The notes: generated by a model from the sequence alone, not told the origin. Shown: positions 16,182-27,275, counted from the stretch's first letter. The stretch: 64,000 bases of DNA from Methanoregula sp. UBA471 (GCA_002495065.1 DADT01000063.1:216-64215); one strand, 5' to 3'. Translations and numbers: made by a program.

Positions 16182-17057
16182 CTATTTTCTGGAGATCATT
16201 GTCCCTACCCCGTCACGGGTGAAGAGTTCAAGGATCAGGTTGTGTTCTACGTTTCCATTAATGATATGAGCGTAGCAGACACCGTTTTCCACCGCCTTTA
16301 TCAACGAATTCACCTTGGGAATCATTCCCTCGCCGATTGCTCCGGATCTCTGCAGTTCATTCGCCTGATCGATAGTAAGTTTCCGGAATACCTTAGTCCG
16401 TCCTTTGTCCATGACCCCGTCCACATCTGTCATATTGACAAGCTTGTAAGCCTTGAGGGCAACCGCGATATCTCCTGCTGCCGTATCTGCATTGATGTTC
16501 AGGCTGCTTCCCGATAGATCGATTGCAATGGGAGATATTACAGGAATATAGTTTTTTTCAAGAAGTATGTTCAGGATCGCCGGATCGATCCATTCGATCT
16601 CCCCTACGTGACCTAGATCAACTTCTTTCTGGATACCCCCGACATCGACCCGCTGGATATCCATTTTCTTTGCGATGATCAGGTTCCCGTCACTCCCGGA
16701 AAGGCCAACCCCCCGTGCACCACATTTTGCAATCAGGGAAACAATCCCCTTGTTGATCTTACCAACAAGAACCATCTGGGCGATCTCAAGTGTTTCCTGA
16801 TCGGTGACCCGCAGGCCACAGACAAAAACAGACTCCTTACCCATCGCCTTCATCTTCTCACTGATTTCCGGGCCTCCACCATGTACAAGAACCACCCGGA
16901 TTCCTACGTAATGCAGGAGGACAGCGTCACGGATTGCATTTTCGAGGACAACGGGATCGACCATTGCATGCCCTCCGAGCTTGATTACAATGGTCTTCCC
17001 GTGAAACTGCTGAATATAGGGAAGAGCTTCTATAAGGACATCTTCGCGTTTCATCAT
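16182..17057 (-). CDS. argB: Acetylglutamate kinase
   Basis: ArgB, 291 residues. It phosphorylates N-acetylglutamate in arginine synthesis. Key segments are [10 protein letters not shown] (phosphate binding), [13 protein letters not shown] (acetylglutamate site) and [21 protein letters not shown]. The start overlaps the argJ stop (ATGATGA), so translation is coupled, and GGGAGG lies about 9 nt upstream. The ATG at 17054 is the alternative; the frame upstream to 17111 is inside argJ and is not used. Last gene of the arg operon. Confidence 0.93.
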   Translation of the reverse strand: MMKREDVLIEALPYIQQFHGKTIVIKLGGHAMVDPVVLENAIRDAVLLHYVGIRVVLVHGGGPEISEKMKAMGKESVFVCGLRVTDQETLEIAQMVLVGKINKGIVSLIAKCGARGVGLSGSDGNLIIAKKMDIQRVDVGGIQKEVDLGHVGEIEWIDPAILNILLEKNYIPVISPIAIDLSGSSLNINADTAAGDIAVALKAYKLVNMTDVDGVMDKGRTKVFRKLTIDQANELQRSGAIGEGMIPKVNSLIKAVENGVCYAHIINGNVEHNLILELFTRDGVGTMISRK

Positions 17058-18211
17058 GTGGTGTACCTCCCGTTGATCTCGACATAGCGTTCGGTAAGAT
17101 CGCATCCCCATGCCGTCGCTTCCTCGTTCCCGGCACCAAGATCAAGGATAAAGATCACTTTCCTGCCGTGCATTGCCTCTTTTGCCTTCTTCAGATCTGC
17201 GATGATTACCCCTGATTTGACAAGGGGATATCTCATATTTTCGTCACTTATCCAGAGAGAGACCGCATTGGGATCGAAATCAACACCTGCACGCCCGGCA
17301 GCCGCAATGACTCTCCCCCAGTTCGGATCTTCTCCATAAACAGCCGTTTTTACCAAAGGGGATTCGATAATGGTGCGGGCAACTTTTGCAGCGGCCTCTT
17401 CCTTTTGTGCTCCTTTAACAGTTACCTCAAGTAATTTTGTGGCACCTTCGCCGTCTGCTGCAATCTGTTTGGCAAGGGAACGGCAGCACTCCTCCAGAGC
17501 AGGGGAAAACTCTGCGGAATTTACTTTTCCTGCTTCTCCCGTCGCAGTGCATAATGCAATGTCGTTTGTGCTCATATCCCCATCAACAACAACACGGTTG
17601 AATGTCCGTCTTGTGGCCTGCTTGAGTGCCAGCATGAGCGGTTTTGCGCCGATATCAGCATCTGTATAGATGAACGCGAGCATTGTTCCCATGTTCGGTG
17701 CTATCATGCCACTCCCCTTGGTTATCCCCCCTACGGCAAACGTCTCCCTTTGCACGAGTGCGTGTTTGGCAAACGTATCGGTTGTCATGATAGCCTGTGC
17801 AGCGAGAGTTTCTGCTTCCGGGGTTCGATCGATCTTTGGTGCTATTTCCTCGCACTGGCGTTGAATGAGCGGAAGATCGAGGTATCGTCCGATAACACCA
17901 GTGCTGGCAACGCCGACCAGATCCTGGTCAACATTGAGTGCAGAACCGGCATACTCTGTCATCGCGATGGCATCTGCATATCCTCTTTTTCCGGTATATG
18001 CATTGGCGCACCCGCTGTTCGCAATGATTGCTTCCATGGTCCCTTTCTTAATCTGCCTGCGCATAAGTTCGATAGGGGCTGCTTTTACGAGATTTTCAGT
18101 AAACACTCCTGCTGCTGTTCCCCTTGCAGTGATAAGTGCCAGACCGAACTTTCCTTCCTTCATCCCGCAGGCTTTGACACCCTTGACTGCACAGATGCTT
18201 CTGAAAGTCAT
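17054..18211 (-). CDS. argJ: Glutamate N-acetyltransferase (ornithine acetyltransferase)
   Basis: ArgJ, 385 residues. It moves the acetyl group from acetylornithine to glutamate and may also use acetyl-CoA. The proenzyme splits itself before Thr176 in [16 protein letters not shown]; that Thr becomes the N-terminal nucleophile. The oxyanion residues lie in VASTGVIGR. It lies 8 nt after the CBS gene and overlaps argB, all one operon. Whether it is bifunctional cannot be told from sequence alone. Confidence 0.94.
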   Translation of the reverse strand: MTFRSICAVKGVKACGMKEGKFGLALITARGTAAGVFTENLVKAAPIELMRRQIKKGTMEAIIANSGCANAYTGKRGYADAIAMTEYAGSALNVDQDLVGVASTGVIGRYLDLPLIQRQCEEIAPKIDRTPEAETLAAQAIMTTDTFAKHALVQRETFAVGGITKGSGMIAPNMGTMLAFIYTDADIGAKPLMLALKQATRRTFNRVVVDGDMSTNDIALCTATGEAGKVNSAEFSPALEECCRSLAKQIAADGEGATKLLEVTVKGAQKEEAAAKVARTIIESPLVKTAVYGEDPNWGRVIAAAGRAGVDFDPNAVSLWISDENMRYPLVKSGVIIADLKKAKEAMHGRKVIFILDLGAGNEEATAWGCDLTERYVEINGRYTT

Positions 18212-18219
18212 TTTATGCG

Positions 18220-18708
18220 TCAGCTCCCCTCGTTAGCCGGGTGTGATGACCCGACTGCACTGATAATATCCGCCCTCGTCAGAATCCCGACCAGTTTTTT
18301 CTTCCGCATCACCGGTAAACGTGAAATGCCTTCTTTAAGCATCAAAGCGGCAGCTGATTCGATATCCATATCCTCAGTTGCAGTAATTACACGGTGAGTC
18401 ATAACCTTGTTTGCCTTCATGTCCCCGATGTTCCGAAGTGCATGTTTGGTCTTTTCCCAATTGATATATTCCCGTATGGGGATCTCGATTATCTCAAAGG
18501 GGGACGGCAACCAGAGGTCATCAGAGATCCGTTCGGTTTCCAGAAGAGAGATGAGATCTGATTCTGTAAGCATACCAACCAGTTCAGTACCTTCCATAAC
18601 CGGAAGCCCGCCGATATGATGCATCCTCATCAGGCCCACTGCCTCACGGAGGGATGTTTCAGTAGTACATACAATGGGATCTTTTGTCATTGCGTTTTTA
18701 ACCAGCAT
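18220..18708 (-). CDS. Two-CBS-domain protein within the arginine operon
   Basis: A 162-residue protein made of two CBS motifs: residues 1-55 (MTKDPIVCTTETSLREAVGLM...HIGGLPVM) and about 95-155 (MTHRVITATEDMDIESAAALM...GISRLPVM), joined by a short helical linker. CBS pairs bind adenosine nucleotides and regulate partner proteins. It lies between argC and argJ with 8-10 nt gaps, so it is co-expressed with them; a regulatory role in arginine synthesis is an inference from position only. Confidence 0.87.
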   Translation of the reverse strand: MLVKNAMTKDPIVCTTETSLREAVGLMRMHHIGGLPVMEGTELVGMLTESDLISLLETERISDDLWLPSPFEIIEIPIREYINWEKTKHALRNIGDMKANKVMTHRVITATEDMDIESAAALMLKEGISRLPVMRKKKLVGILTRADIISAVGSSHPANEGS

Positions 18709-18718
18709 TTGTCAACAC

Positions 18719-19705
18719 CTACGGTAGCATACCTGCTGCGACCAGCCCGTCCTGTTCCTTAAAGCCACACATCAGGTTCATATTCTGGATGGCCTGACCA
18801 CTTGCCCCCTTTACAAGATTATCGATTGCAGAAACTGCAACGACTCGCAGTCCTTCACTTTCGGCCATGATATCGCAGAAATTGCTCCCCCGGACCGCGG
18901 CAAGTGACGGTTTCTGGTACCTGATAAAATATTCCCCCTGATAGAAATCGCGGTAGATTTTCTCAACATCTTTCTGCAGCATGGGCTCATTGAGGAGGAT
19001 GTGGGCGGTGGTAAGGATGCCACGGTTGACCGGCACAAGATGCGGGGTGAAATAACATTTTGCTCTCGAACCGAGCCGTGAAATCTCCTGTTTCATTTCT
19101 GCAAGATGCCGGTGTGATGTCCACTTGTATGGCCCGATATTATCCCCTACGTTCGGGTAATGCGTGGTCGCAGAGGGGTTATCGCCGGCACCGCTTACGC
19201 CGGTCTTTGAGTCAAATATTATCGTATGAGCAAATTTTGCCAGGGGAGCTGCGGCCAGGGTTGCCCCGGTTGGGAAACATCCGGGATTTGCTACGAACTT
19301 TGCATTAATACACTCTTTTCGATGAAGCTCCGGTATACCGTAGGGGGCAACGAAATAATCAGAGTGAGTGACCCCATATACTGTCTCATAGATCTCTTTT
19401 GGCAAACGGTAATCTGCGCTGAGGTCTACAACCTTAATACCTCGCGACAGGAGTTTGCCAGCATGCACCATTGCAGCAGTATGGGGAACTGCAAGGAATG
19501 CAACATCTGCATCTATCGCATCGGTATCCACATTTTCGAATTTGAGATCGGTAAATCCCTTTAAGTGGGGATGAACCTGATCAAGAGATGTTCCTGCCAG
19601 TTTTCGGGACGTGGCACAGGTGACTTCAGCAGCGGAGTGGTGAACGAGGAGGCGAATCAGCTCGCCACCGGCATAACCGGAAGCCCCGATAATCGCAATT
19701 TTCAT
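18719..19705 (-). CDS. argC: N-acetyl-gamma-glutamyl-phosphate reductase
   Basis: ArgC, 328 residues. It reduces acetylglutamyl phosphate to the semialdehyde with NADPH. The N-terminal Rossmann motif is [14 protein letters not shown]. The catalytic Cys143 lies in [14 protein letters not shown], and the HLVPVNRGI segment is present. It is the promoter-proximal gene of argC-CBS-argJ-argB; TTTTTATAAC upstream is a likely TATA element. Confidence 0.94.
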   Translation of the reverse strand: MKIAIIGASGYAGGELIRLLVHHSAAEVTCATSRKLAGTSLDQVHPHLKGFTDLKFENVDTDAIDADVAFLAVPHTAAMVHAGKLLSRGIKVVDLSADYRLPKEIYETVYGVTHSDYFVAPYGIPELHRKECINAKFVANPGCFPTGATLAAAPLAKFAHTIIFDSKTGVSGAGDNPSATTHYPNVGDNIGPYKWTSHRHLAEMKQEISRLGSRAKCYFTPHLVPVNRGILTTAHILLNEPMLQKDVEKIYRDFYQGEYFIRYQKPSLAAVRGSNFCDIMAESEGLRVVAVSAIDNLVKGASGQAIQNMNLMCGFKEQDGLVAAGMLP

Positions 19706-19879
19706 AAAAGAATATCCGGTTATAAAAATTTAATGGTTTTTAAGCAGGCTTGTTTTTAGTTGCCAGACTGCAAAGATCGTCTGACAGAATAAAACCAGGT
19801 TTCAACTTCGATGAATGATTTCCAGCGTTCATCCCTTGTTAATTTATTGTGAAACGACACGGTTTTTGATAAAAAGAAT

Positions 19880-20797
19880 TTACCTTTGCCCAAGTTTGCG
19901 CTGATAGAGCGTGTGCAGCCGTTGCCCCAGCAATTCAATCCGCTGCCGGTCTTCGAGACCTTCTAACAAATCTGAAGGAAGTGCATCAATTCCCTTTGAA
20001 GCTCCGAGATATGCACCACAGAGAAGCCCGATGGTATCGGTATTTCCACCTGTATTCGCAGCAACCGTAAGAAGATCGGCGGGGTGTGAATATCTTCTGA
20101 TAAGGAAAATAGCGATGGGGAGTGTCTGGAAAACAGATACATCATTGCCAATTTTCAGGATTGCAGTTTCGATATCCATTCCCTCTTTTTCCAGAACAAG
20201 TGCGTTTCTTATTTTTCCCCCAAGGACTTCATCTTCATCCTGTGCCTTCTCAAGCGCTTTTTGCACAGGATCTGGTGAATCGTGAAGGGAGTGATAGATA
20301 AGGGATGAGACGGTTGATACTGCAGCATGCGCTGCCGGATGGGTATGTGTTACATTGCAGCAACGAACTGCCCTTTCACTCCCCTCATTTATATCAGGAA
20401 ACGTCAGACCAAACGGGACTGCAATCGGGAGGCACCCGGAAGTTGTCGATTTGACACCTTTCCGGGGAATATTTTTTGTTCCAGCGGTATTCTCGCAAAC
20501 CGCTGATATCGTTCCATCGGGGAAGCGGAGATTTCCACTATCATACAGCTCACGGAGTGCGGATGAATATCGTTCCTCATTGTATTTTCCGTCAGCGATA
20601 AGAGTGGCAGCCAGGATCATCAGCTGGGTGTCATCGGTATATTGTCCGGCCTTCAGACCTTCATTTGGATGGCCCTTATACGGGCGCCGGTAACCGTATT
20701 TCATCTTGTTCAGGTTTGGAGCAGAACTTTCGTTGGGCATACCAAGCGCATCGCCGATCGCTGCGCCAAGCAGGCACCCTTTGAATTTTTTCAGCAT
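19880..20797 (-). CDS. ADP-ribosylglycohydrolase family protein
   Basis: A 305-residue DraG/ARH-fold protein. Metal-ligand segments are GAAIGDALGMP near the N-terminus, QYTDDTQLMILAA around residue 55, and GGNTDTIGLLCGAYLGA near residue 250. Enzymes of this fold remove ADP-ribose from arginine or other acceptors with two Mg ions. The substrate here is unknown. The start is ATG 20797; the frame begins one codon earlier with TTG. No ribosome site is seen, so it may be leaderless. Confidence 0.87.
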   Translation of the reverse strand: MLKKFKGCLLGAAIGDALGMPNESSAPNLNKMKYGYRRPYKGHPNEGLKAGQYTDDTQLMILAATLIADGKYNEERYSSALRELYDSGNLRFPDGTISAVCENTAGTKNIPRKGVKSTTSGCLPIAVPFGLTFPDINEGSERAVRCCNVTHTHPAAHAAVSTVSSLIYHSLHDSPDPVQKALEKAQDEDEVLGGKIRNALVLEKEGMDIETAILKIGNDVSVFQTLPIAIFLIRRYSHPADLLTVAANTGGNTDTIGLLCGAYLGASKGIDALPSDLLEGLEDRQRIELLGQRLHTLYQRKLGQR

Positions 20798-21006
20798 CAA
20801 TGCTATATTGAAAAATCCGTATAGATAATTCTTGTTATAACCTTCGAATTTTCAGCAAAACATGGAGTAAAAGGTCTTTACAAAATTTCCCGACAAGCAT
20901 ATTCCTGCTATTGAGATGATTTGCAGTTTCAGGTTCCCTTTTGCATCCTTTACCAAATTTTAAATACAATGTTTAACATGATTAATAATGTAAAATAGGT
21001 GGGAAC

Positions 21007-22902
21007 GTGACCGAGAATTTTAATGTCAAACTCGTCGAGGATGTGAAATATTACGCACCCGACCCACAGTACAAAAAAAATGCATGGATGGGAGACTACC
21101 AGAAAGCCTACAATAAATTTCTGGCGGATCCGGATGCTTTCTGGAGCAAAATTGCCGGCGAGCTCGAATGGATCCGGCCCTGGGATGCAGTCCTTGAATG
21201 GAATTACCCCTATGCGAAGTGGTTCACCAACGCACAGCTCAACATTACGGCCAATTGTCTTGACCGCCATGTGAACGATCACCGGCGCAACAAGGTTGCC
21301 CTCATCTGGCGGGGGGAGGGCGGTGCAGAGTGTATTTTCACGTACCAGAAACTCCTGTCCCATGTGATGCGCTTTGCTAATGCATTAAAGAAAATCGGGG
21401 TGAAAAAAGGCGATCGAGTCTGTATATACATGCCGCTTGTGCCCGAACAGGTGATTGCCATACTGGCATGTGCACGGATTGGTGCAATGCATAGTGTCGT
21501 ATTCGCAGGATTTGCCGCAGCAGCACTAAACCTGCGGATCCAGGATGCCGAGGCAAAGGTTGTAATAACCGCAGATATTTCAGTCCGTCGCGGAAAGGCG
21601 ATCCAGCTGAAAGCAATTGTCGATGAAGCCCTGATTAATGCCCCTACGGTAGAGCATGTCATTGTGCTCCGGAGAAAAGAACCTCATGTTGATCTCCACC
21701 CGACCCGCGAGCTGGATTTCTATGAAATGATGGAAGGGGTTTCCGATGAATGCCCACCCGAAGTCATGGATGCAGAGGATCCGCTCTTCGTATTATATAC
21801 GAGCGGGTCTACAGGAAAGCCAAAAGGGGTGGTGCATACCTGTGGCGGATATATGGTCGGGACACACTACACGAGTAAATATGTCTTCGATATCAAGGAT
21901 AACGATATTTTCTGGTGTACTGCCGATCCGGGCTGGGTCACCGGGCACAGTTATATCATCTATGGACCGCTTGCAGTTGGCGCTACCGTTTTCATTACTG
22001 AACTGACCCCGGACTATCCGGATGCGGGAAGCTGGTGGAACCTGATTGAAGAGCAGAAAATCACGATCCTGTATACGGCCCCGACCGCTATCCGCACGTT
22101 CATGAAGGTGGGTGAGAGCTGGCCAAACAAGTACAACCTGAACTCGCTGCGGATTATCGGTTCAGTCGGTGAACCTCTCAATCCTGAGGCATTCGAATGG
22201 TACTACCATGTGATTGGAAAGGACAGGTGCCCCATTGTCGATACCTGGTGGCAGACGGAGACGGGAATGCTGTTGATCACTACCATGATTGGCGAAAAAA
22301 TGCGCCCGGGATTTGCAGGAAAGCCCATTCCCGGTGTCATAGCTGATGTCGTTGATAAATCCGGAAATCCCGTTCCCGTGAACACCATGGGATTTCTCGT
22401 TATCAAAACGCCATGGCCGGCCATGCTCCGGACGCTGTATAAAGATGATGAACGGTACCGCAAGTACTGGTATACCATCGATAACCTTTACACTGCCGGT
22501 GATCTCGCAGTCAAAGGTATAGACGGATACATTATGATTCTCGGGCGCGCCGATGACATCATCATCGTTGCAGGTCACAACATCGGAACCGCCGAAGTGG
22601 AGAGTGCCCTCGTTTCCCACAAAGCTGTAGCTGAAGCCGCAGTCATTGGTAAGCCGGATCCGGTGAAAGGGAACTCAATCAAAGCATTTGTAATTCTCCG
22701 GGTTGGTTTCCATAAAAGTGACAACCTTGTCCAGGATCTTGTCCACCATGTGCGGACAACGCTCGGCCCGATCGCAGTCCCGCAGGAGATTGAGTTTGTC
22801 GACAAACTGCCCAAGACACGAAGCGGCAAAATCATGCGCCGTGTCCTGAAGGCAAAGGAGATGGGAATCGACCCGGGCGATATTTCAACGCTGGAAGAAT
22901 AA
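21007..22902 (+). CDS. acs: Acetyl-CoA synthetase (AMP-forming)
   Basis: A 631-residue Acs. It activates acetate to acetyl-CoA through acetyl-AMP. The P-loop YTSGSTGKPKG, the DTWWQTETG core and the C-terminal catalytic Lys608 in TRSGKIMRR are all intact. The start is GTG at 21007 with AGGTG about 5 nt upstream; a TTTAAATACA TATA-like box lies near 20960. It precedes a transporter gene by 63 bp, which suggests acetate uptake and activation for biosynthesis. Confidence 0.95.
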   Translation: MTENFNVKLVEDVKYYAPDPQYKKNAWMGDYQKAYNKFLADPDAFWSKIAGELEWIRPWDAVLEWNYPYAKWFTNAQLNITANCLDRHVNDHRRNKVALIWRGEGGAECIFTYQKLLSHVMRFANALKKIGVKKGDRVCIYMPLVPEQVIAILACARIGAMHSVVFAGFAAAALNLRIQDAEAKVVITADISVRRGKAIQLKAIVDEALINAPTVEHVIVLRRKEPHVDLHPTRELDFYEMMEGVSDECPPEVMDAEDPLFVLYTSGSTGKPKGVVHTCGGYMVGTHYTSKYVFDIKDNDIFWCTADPGWVTGHSYIIYGPLAVGATVFITELTPDYPDAGSWWNLIEEQKITILYTAPTAIRTFMKVGESWPNKYNLNSLRIIGSVGEPLNPEAFEWYYHVIGKDRCPIVDTWWQTETGMLLITTMIGEKMRPGFAGKPIPGVIADVVDKSGNPVPVNTMGFLVIKTPWPAMLRTLYKDDERYRKYWYTIDNLYTAGDLAVKGIDGYIMILGRADDIIIVAGHNIGTAEVESALVSHKAVAEAAVIGKPDPVKGNSIKAFVILRVGFHKSDNLVQDLVHHVRTTLGPIAVPQEIEFVDKLPKTRSGKIMRRVLKAKEMGIDPGDISTLEE

Positions 22903-22965
22903 AAATTTCAAAATTTTTGTTTCTGGTATTAGAATATTCAAGAATATTTCACGAAAAGGGAGACC

Positions 22966-24231
22966 ATGCAAGACGTAGTCAATGAAACGATTTTGGGTAT
23001 GGAAGTTGAAAAAGGCCGCTGGATCCTTATAGCGCTTGGGATGGTTATCAACCTGTGTCTTGGTACGATTTATTCCTGGAGTGTCTTTGTTGCGCCGCTC
23101 ACCACCTATTTCACTCAGACTCTGGGTCAGACCGTTACGGCAAATGAAATCCTTCTGCCATTCTCGGTATTCCTTGCGTTTTTCGCGATAGCAATGCCTT
23201 TCACCGGAAAATATATCGAACAGTATGGACCGAGGAATATTACCATTGTCGGCGGAGTCCTCACGGGTATGGGATGGCTTCTTGCATCAGTTTCAACTTC
23301 GGTGCCGATGCTCTACATCATGTACGGTATTGTAGGGGGTATCGGTGTAGGTATCGCGTATGGCGTGCCGGTAGCAGTTGCCGCCCGGTGGTTCCCGGAC
23401 AAACGGGGCCTCGCAGTAGGTCTTACCGTGCTCGGGTTCGGATTCTCCGCGTTCTTTACAGCCAACATTGCGGGTTATTTAATCAGCGCATACGGAGTGA
23501 TGCCCACATTCAGGATATTCGGAATTGGTTTCATAATCCTGACAATACTGCTGGCATTGCCATTGAAATTTCCTAGACCCGGATGGGTCCCGATGGGCTG
23601 GATGCCTCCCGCTCCGAAACAGGGTGAACAAAAAGCCTGTGAAATGACCCGGTCACAGATGATTAAGACTTCTTCATTCTATGCGCTCTGGGCATGTTAC
23701 TTCATAGGCTGTCTAGCCGGCCTGATGGCAATTTCCATCGCAAAACCTGCAGGTACTGACGTGGGAATAGAAACAGGACTCGCAACTGTCCTTGTCGGAG
23801 TTTTTGCGATCTTTAATGGGTTTGGACGTCCCGTCTTTGGTGCACTTACGGACAGGCTGACCCCTCGGGTTACAGCCATGGTGTCATTCAGCCTTATCGC
23901 AATGGTGTCGCTTCTTATGTGGCAGATCCCGACAGTACCTGTATACATCATCGCATTTGTTGTCCTTTGGGGGTGTCTGGGTGGCTGGCTGGCCATAGCA
24001 CCGACATCGTGCGGCACCTACTTTGGTACCTGTGACTATCCACGGTGTTACGGGATTCTCTTCCTGGCGTACGGTGCAGGGGCAATTGCAGGACCTCAGC
24101 TGGCCGGGTTCATCAAAACCTCCAGCGGGTCATATCTGGGGGTATTTCCCTATGTGCTTGTCCTTGCTGTTGTCGGCTTCATCATCGCATTTGTGCTCTT
24201 AAAGCCACCAAAAGCGACTCATCAACAATAA
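22966..24231 (+). CDS. OFA-family major facilitator transporter
   Basis: A 421-residue membrane protein with about 12 helices, of the oxalate/formate antiporter group of MFS. Typical segments are GTIYSWSVFVAPL in helix 1, GIGVGIAYGVPVAVAARWFPDKRGLAVGLT around helices 4-5, and FGRPVFGALTDRLTPR between helices 8 and 9. Substrate cannot be read from sequence; its position directly after acs suggests acetate or another small monocarboxylate. GGGAGA precedes the ATG. Confidence 0.88.
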   Translation: MQDVVNETILGMEVEKGRWILIALGMVINLCLGTIYSWSVFVAPLTTYFTQTLGQTVTANEILLPFSVFLAFFAIAMPFTGKYIEQYGPRNITIVGGVLTGMGWLLASVSTSVPMLYIMYGIVGGIGVGIAYGVPVAVAARWFPDKRGLAVGLTVLGFGFSAFFTANIAGYLISAYGVMPTFRIFGIGFIILTILLALPLKFPRPGWVPMGWMPPAPKQGEQKACEMTRSQMIKTSSFYALWACYFIGCLAGLMAISIAKPAGTDVGIETGLATVLVGVFAIFNGFGRPVFGALTDRLTPRVTAMVSFSLIAMVSLLMWQIPTVPVYIIAFVVLWGCLGGWLAIAPTSCGTYFGTCDYPRCYGILFLAYGAGAIAGPQLAGFIKTSSGSYLGVFPYVLVLAVVGFIIAFVLLKPPKATHQQ

Positions 24232-24244
24232 TCCTTTTTAAAAA

Positions 24245-25348
24245 TCACAACGACTGGAATATTTTCCTTCGCTGGGCCATCCGGTACCCGGAAATAACCT
24301 GAACGGAATCTCCAAAGTCCTTGTCAAGCACCGAATCGCCCGAATCCACATAAAGCAAGGGGGTTTCCCGAAGTTTATGCGGAGTGGCGACGACGATGAT
24401 ATTCCGAATCCCAACGCGTTTCACAATACGCGGACTGATCTGCTGGTTCCCCCGGCCAAGGATAAAACCCTGTGCACCGAGGGGGCTTAAGAAAATTTTT
24501 GCCTCCTGCCCATCCCTGATCAATGCCCAAAGGGATTTTTCATCAAGATCCGTGCCAACAATCTTCCCGTTCTTTACAGCATCAATACCCAGGAGGGTTT
24601 TATGTACACCAAGTTTTCGGGCAATGTATTCGGTGGTTGTCCCTGCACCAAGGATATAGAGTACATCCGGGATCATAATCTCATGAATAAAACGTGCGAT
24701 TTCTTTCTTTGCACGGTCTTCATCCGCCTCTTCAAACACATGCTTTGAGAGCTGGATCTTCCCCATCAGGGCAGGGGTGCGGGCCATACCGTATAACCGG
24801 GTTTTCAGTTCCCCTGACCGGTACGCATCCTCGTCTACATCCATCACTTCGGAGTCGCGCAGTGATTGTATATCGTATCTCATAACCAGTTCTGCCGCAG
24901 TTGCCGGATCAATGGCAAAGACAGCTGAGTACATTTTCACTCCTGCCGGTATCCCAAGGACAGGAACATCCCTGCCCACTACATCAAAAATGTCCCGGGC
25001 AGTCCCATCACCGCCACAAAAAAGAATCAGGTCAGCTCCGGCTTTCAGGAACATATGTGCTGCCAGCGAGGTATCGTGAGCACTGCTGTCACCTTTGAAT
25101 CGATAGAGTACCTGGTACCTCTGTATCCCTGCTTCTTTCAGAGTGTCCTCCCCCATTCCACCTGAACAGGTAAGAAAATCCAGATTTTCATCATGTGCGA
25201 GCAGCGCAAGCGCGATACGAGCCCGGTCTTTTGCACGAGGTTGTGCTCCCCGACGGCGGGCTTCCTCAACCTTGCCATCGGTTCCTTTGAGCCCCACCGC
25301 CCCTCCCATACCGGCGATGGGGTTGACAAGAAATCCGATGCGCTTCAT
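24245..25348 (-). CDS. NAD-kinase-like (COG3199 ATP-NAD kinase) protein
   Basis: A 367-residue protein of the NAD kinase/diacylglycerol kinase superfamily. The nucleotide motif FCGGDGTARDIFDVVG (GGDGT) is intact near residue 110; the N-terminus IGFLVNPIAGMGGAVGLKGTDG is characteristic of this group. It is distinct from canonical NadK; some members are thought to phosphorylate NAD, but the substrate here is not proven. It lies 14 nt after trpB2 on the same strand, probably co-transcribed. Confidence 0.8.
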   Translation of the reverse strand: MKRIGFLVNPIAGMGGAVGLKGTDGKVEEARRRGAQPRAKDRARIALALLAHDENLDFLTCSGGMGEDTLKEAGIQRYQVLYRFKGDSSAHDTSLAAHMFLKAGADLILFCGGDGTARDIFDVVGRDVPVLGIPAGVKMYSAVFAIDPATAAELVMRYDIQSLRDSEVMDVDEDAYRSGELKTRLYGMARTPALMGKIQLSKHVFEEADEDRAKKEIARFIHEIMIPDVLYILGAGTTTEYIARKLGVHKTLLGIDAVKNGKIVGTDLDEKSLWALIRDGQEAKIFLSPLGAQGFILGRGNQQISPRIVKRVGIRNIIVVATPHKLRETPLLYVDSGDSVLDKDFGDSVQVISGYRMAQRRKIFQSL

Positions 25349-25362
25349 AAAAAAAATAAATT

Positions 25363-26721
25363 TCAGGAAATTTTGGGTATCCGTGCGATTGCCTCTTTAA
25401 TCAGCTCGTCCGGATATTCATAGTCTACCAGGCTGCCCGCATAATAGGCATCATATGCCGTCATATCGAAATTGCCATGACCGGAACAGTTGAACAGGAT
25501 GGATTTTTCTTCTCCGGTCTTTTTACATTTGAGTGCCTCATCAATGGCGGCTTTCACCGCATGAGCCGTCTCGGGGGCAACAATAATACCTTCCGAACGG
25601 GCGAAAGTCTGGGCGGCGTCAAAGACCTCACTCTGGTGATAAGCTACCGCCCGCATCACTCCATCATGCACCAGACGGGAGACAATCGGCGAATCTCCAT
25701 GGTAGCGAAGACCGCCCGCATGCATAGATGGTGGCACGAAATCGTGGCCGAGAGTGAACATCTTAAGAAGCGGCGTATAACCGGCTTCGTCCGCGAGATC
25801 ATAGGTATACAGCCCTTTAGTAAGTGTTGGACAAGACGCAGGCTCGGCACCAACAATATCCACCTCTTTGTGTTTTCCGGTCAACTTGTCACCGGCAAAC
25901 GGGAAGGATATCCCGGCAAAGTTAGACCCGCCACCAACACATCCTATTACTACATCGGGATAGTCATCGACCATTGCGAGCTGTTCACGGCATTCAAGTC
26001 CAATAACGGTCTGATGAAGACATACATGGTTTAAAACCGAGCCCAGGGCGTAGTTGGTATTGCTGTGAGATGCTGCATCCTCAACTGCTTCAGAAATTGC
26101 CATACCCAGACTTCCCGGGGTGTCAGGATCCTTTTCAAGCATCGAACGACCGGCGTTTGTTTTGGTGCTTGGGCTGGGAATGCATTCTGCCCCCCAGACG
26201 TGCATCATCGATTTTCGGTAAGGTTTCTGTGTATAACTTGAGCGAACCATATAGATGGTACACTGAAGACCAAAGAGCATCGTGGCAAATGCCAATGCTG
26301 ATCCCCACTGTCCTGCACCAGTCTCTGTTGCAATCCGCTCAACCCCGGCCTTCATGTTGTAGTATGCCTGAGGAATAGAGGTATTCGGTTTATGACTCCC
26401 TGCCGGGCTGACACCTTCCCACTTGTAGTAAATCCTGGCCGGTGTCTTCAGGAATTTTTCAAGCCGATGGGCACGATACAGGGGACTCGGCCTCCAAAGT
26501 CGCAGGACATCCTGCACCTCTTCCGGAATATCGATATGACGATCGGTGGTCACTTCCTGTCGTATCAGCTCCATCGGAAAGATGGCAGCGAGATCCTCAG
26601 GACCAATTGGTTTCTGGGTCTTGGGATGGAGCGGTGGGTCGAGCGGGGATTTCAGGTCCGCCTGGACATTGTACCACTTTTTTGGCATCTGCTCCTCATC
26701 GAGGAGGATTTTTGTCTGCAT
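25363..26721 (-). CDS. trpB2: Tryptophan synthase beta-like protein, TrpB2 type
   Basis: A 452-residue PLP enzyme of the TrpB2 class, longer than TrpB1 (about 400 residues) and with the TrpB2 N-terminus. PLP-binding Lys111 lies in SPAGSHKPN; the phosphate loop is [11 protein letters not shown]. TrpB2 enzymes make tryptophan from indole and serine, often without TrpA. The ATG at 26721 is 12 codons inside the frame and has a TATA box at the leaderless distance. No other trp gene is in the window. Confidence 0.9.
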   Translation of the reverse strand: MQTKILLDEEQMPKKWYNVQADLKSPLDPPLHPKTQKPIGPEDLAAIFPMELIRQEVTTDRHIDIPEEVQDVLRLWRPSPLYRAHRLEKFLKTPARIYYKWEGVSPAGSHKPNTSIPQAYYNMKAGVERIATETGAGQWGSALAFATMLFGLQCTIYMVRSSYTQKPYRKSMMHVWGAECIPSPSTKTNAGRSMLEKDPDTPGSLGMAISEAVEDAASHSNTNYALGSVLNHVCLHQTVIGLECREQLAMVDDYPDVVIGCVGGGSNFAGISFPFAGDKLTGKHKEVDIVGAEPASCPTLTKGLYTYDLADEAGYTPLLKMFTLGHDFVPPSMHAGGLRYHGDSPIVSRLVHDGVMRAVAYHQSEVFDAAQTFARSEGIIVAPETAHAVKAAIDEALKCKKTGEEKSILFNCSGHGNFDMTAYDAYYAGSLVDYEYPDELIKEAIARIPKIS

Positions 26722-26740
26722 ACAAAGTAAGTAATTGTTT

Positions 26741-26751
26741 TGTATAAATAT
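26741..26751 (-). promoter_or_regulatory. TATA box of trpB2
   Basis: On the reverse strand the box reads ATATTTATACA; its TTTATA core is centred about 25 nt upstream of the ATG at 26721. This gives a leaderless start and argues against the longer frame. Confidence 0.5.
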
Positions 26752-26761
26752 ATACATTGTG

Positions 26762-27150
26762 CAACAATTATGATACGAAGTGTTGTTAATAGTACATCAT
26801 GTGAACATTATTTTTAGATTATCGCGTTAGGTAAATCCAAGGGAGAACCAAGGAGAAATATAAATTATCGGATCAAAAAAAATCAAATAATTATTTTTGA
26901 ACATTTGATAGCTGATCAAAAAGAACCTGAAAACTAAAAATCTGAGGAAGAGTCCTCTGAACCCGGAAGAATATTAAGGGTATCTGAATGAAATTTATTG
27001 ACACCTGCCTTGCAGAAGCGATCGGTTTAGCAAAGAGAGGGAACTGAACTCCACGCAAGGATCGACCACAAGGAGAGTTGTACATTAATCCGATGGTATT
27101 GTTAAAGAGAAAAGAGTACGCTGATACTAACTAAAACTCCTGTAGCTTTC
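26762..27150. other. AT-rich intergenic stretch without recognisable genes
   Basis: Both strands are broken by stops every few codons; no tRNA-like cloverleaf, repeat-element end or GC-rich hairpin of the kind seen at 7.3-8.0 kb is visible. It separates trpB2 from the Yip1 gene cluster. Confidence 0.5.
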
Positions 27151-27159
27151 TATATAATA
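27151..27159 (+). promoter_or_regulatory. Strong TATA-like box before an 18-codon frame
   Basis: TATATAATA is centred about 25 nt before an ATG at 27180 that opens an 18-codon frame ending at 27236. The spacing fits a leaderless transcript; the product, if any, is unknown. Confidence 0.35.
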
Positions 27160-27275
27160 AAAAAACGTAAGAGAAAGCCATGTCGGATAATGCATACAAT
27201 ATGACAAGGAAATGGAAAAACACGATCCTTTCATAGAATCGAATCACTTTTTCAAAATGATTTTCCTTAAAGCCG

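Noticed and set aside
26762..27150. Possible stable RNA in the gap upstream of the Yip1 gene
   Set aside because: No tRNA cloverleaf, GC-rich stem or conserved RNA core could be recognised.
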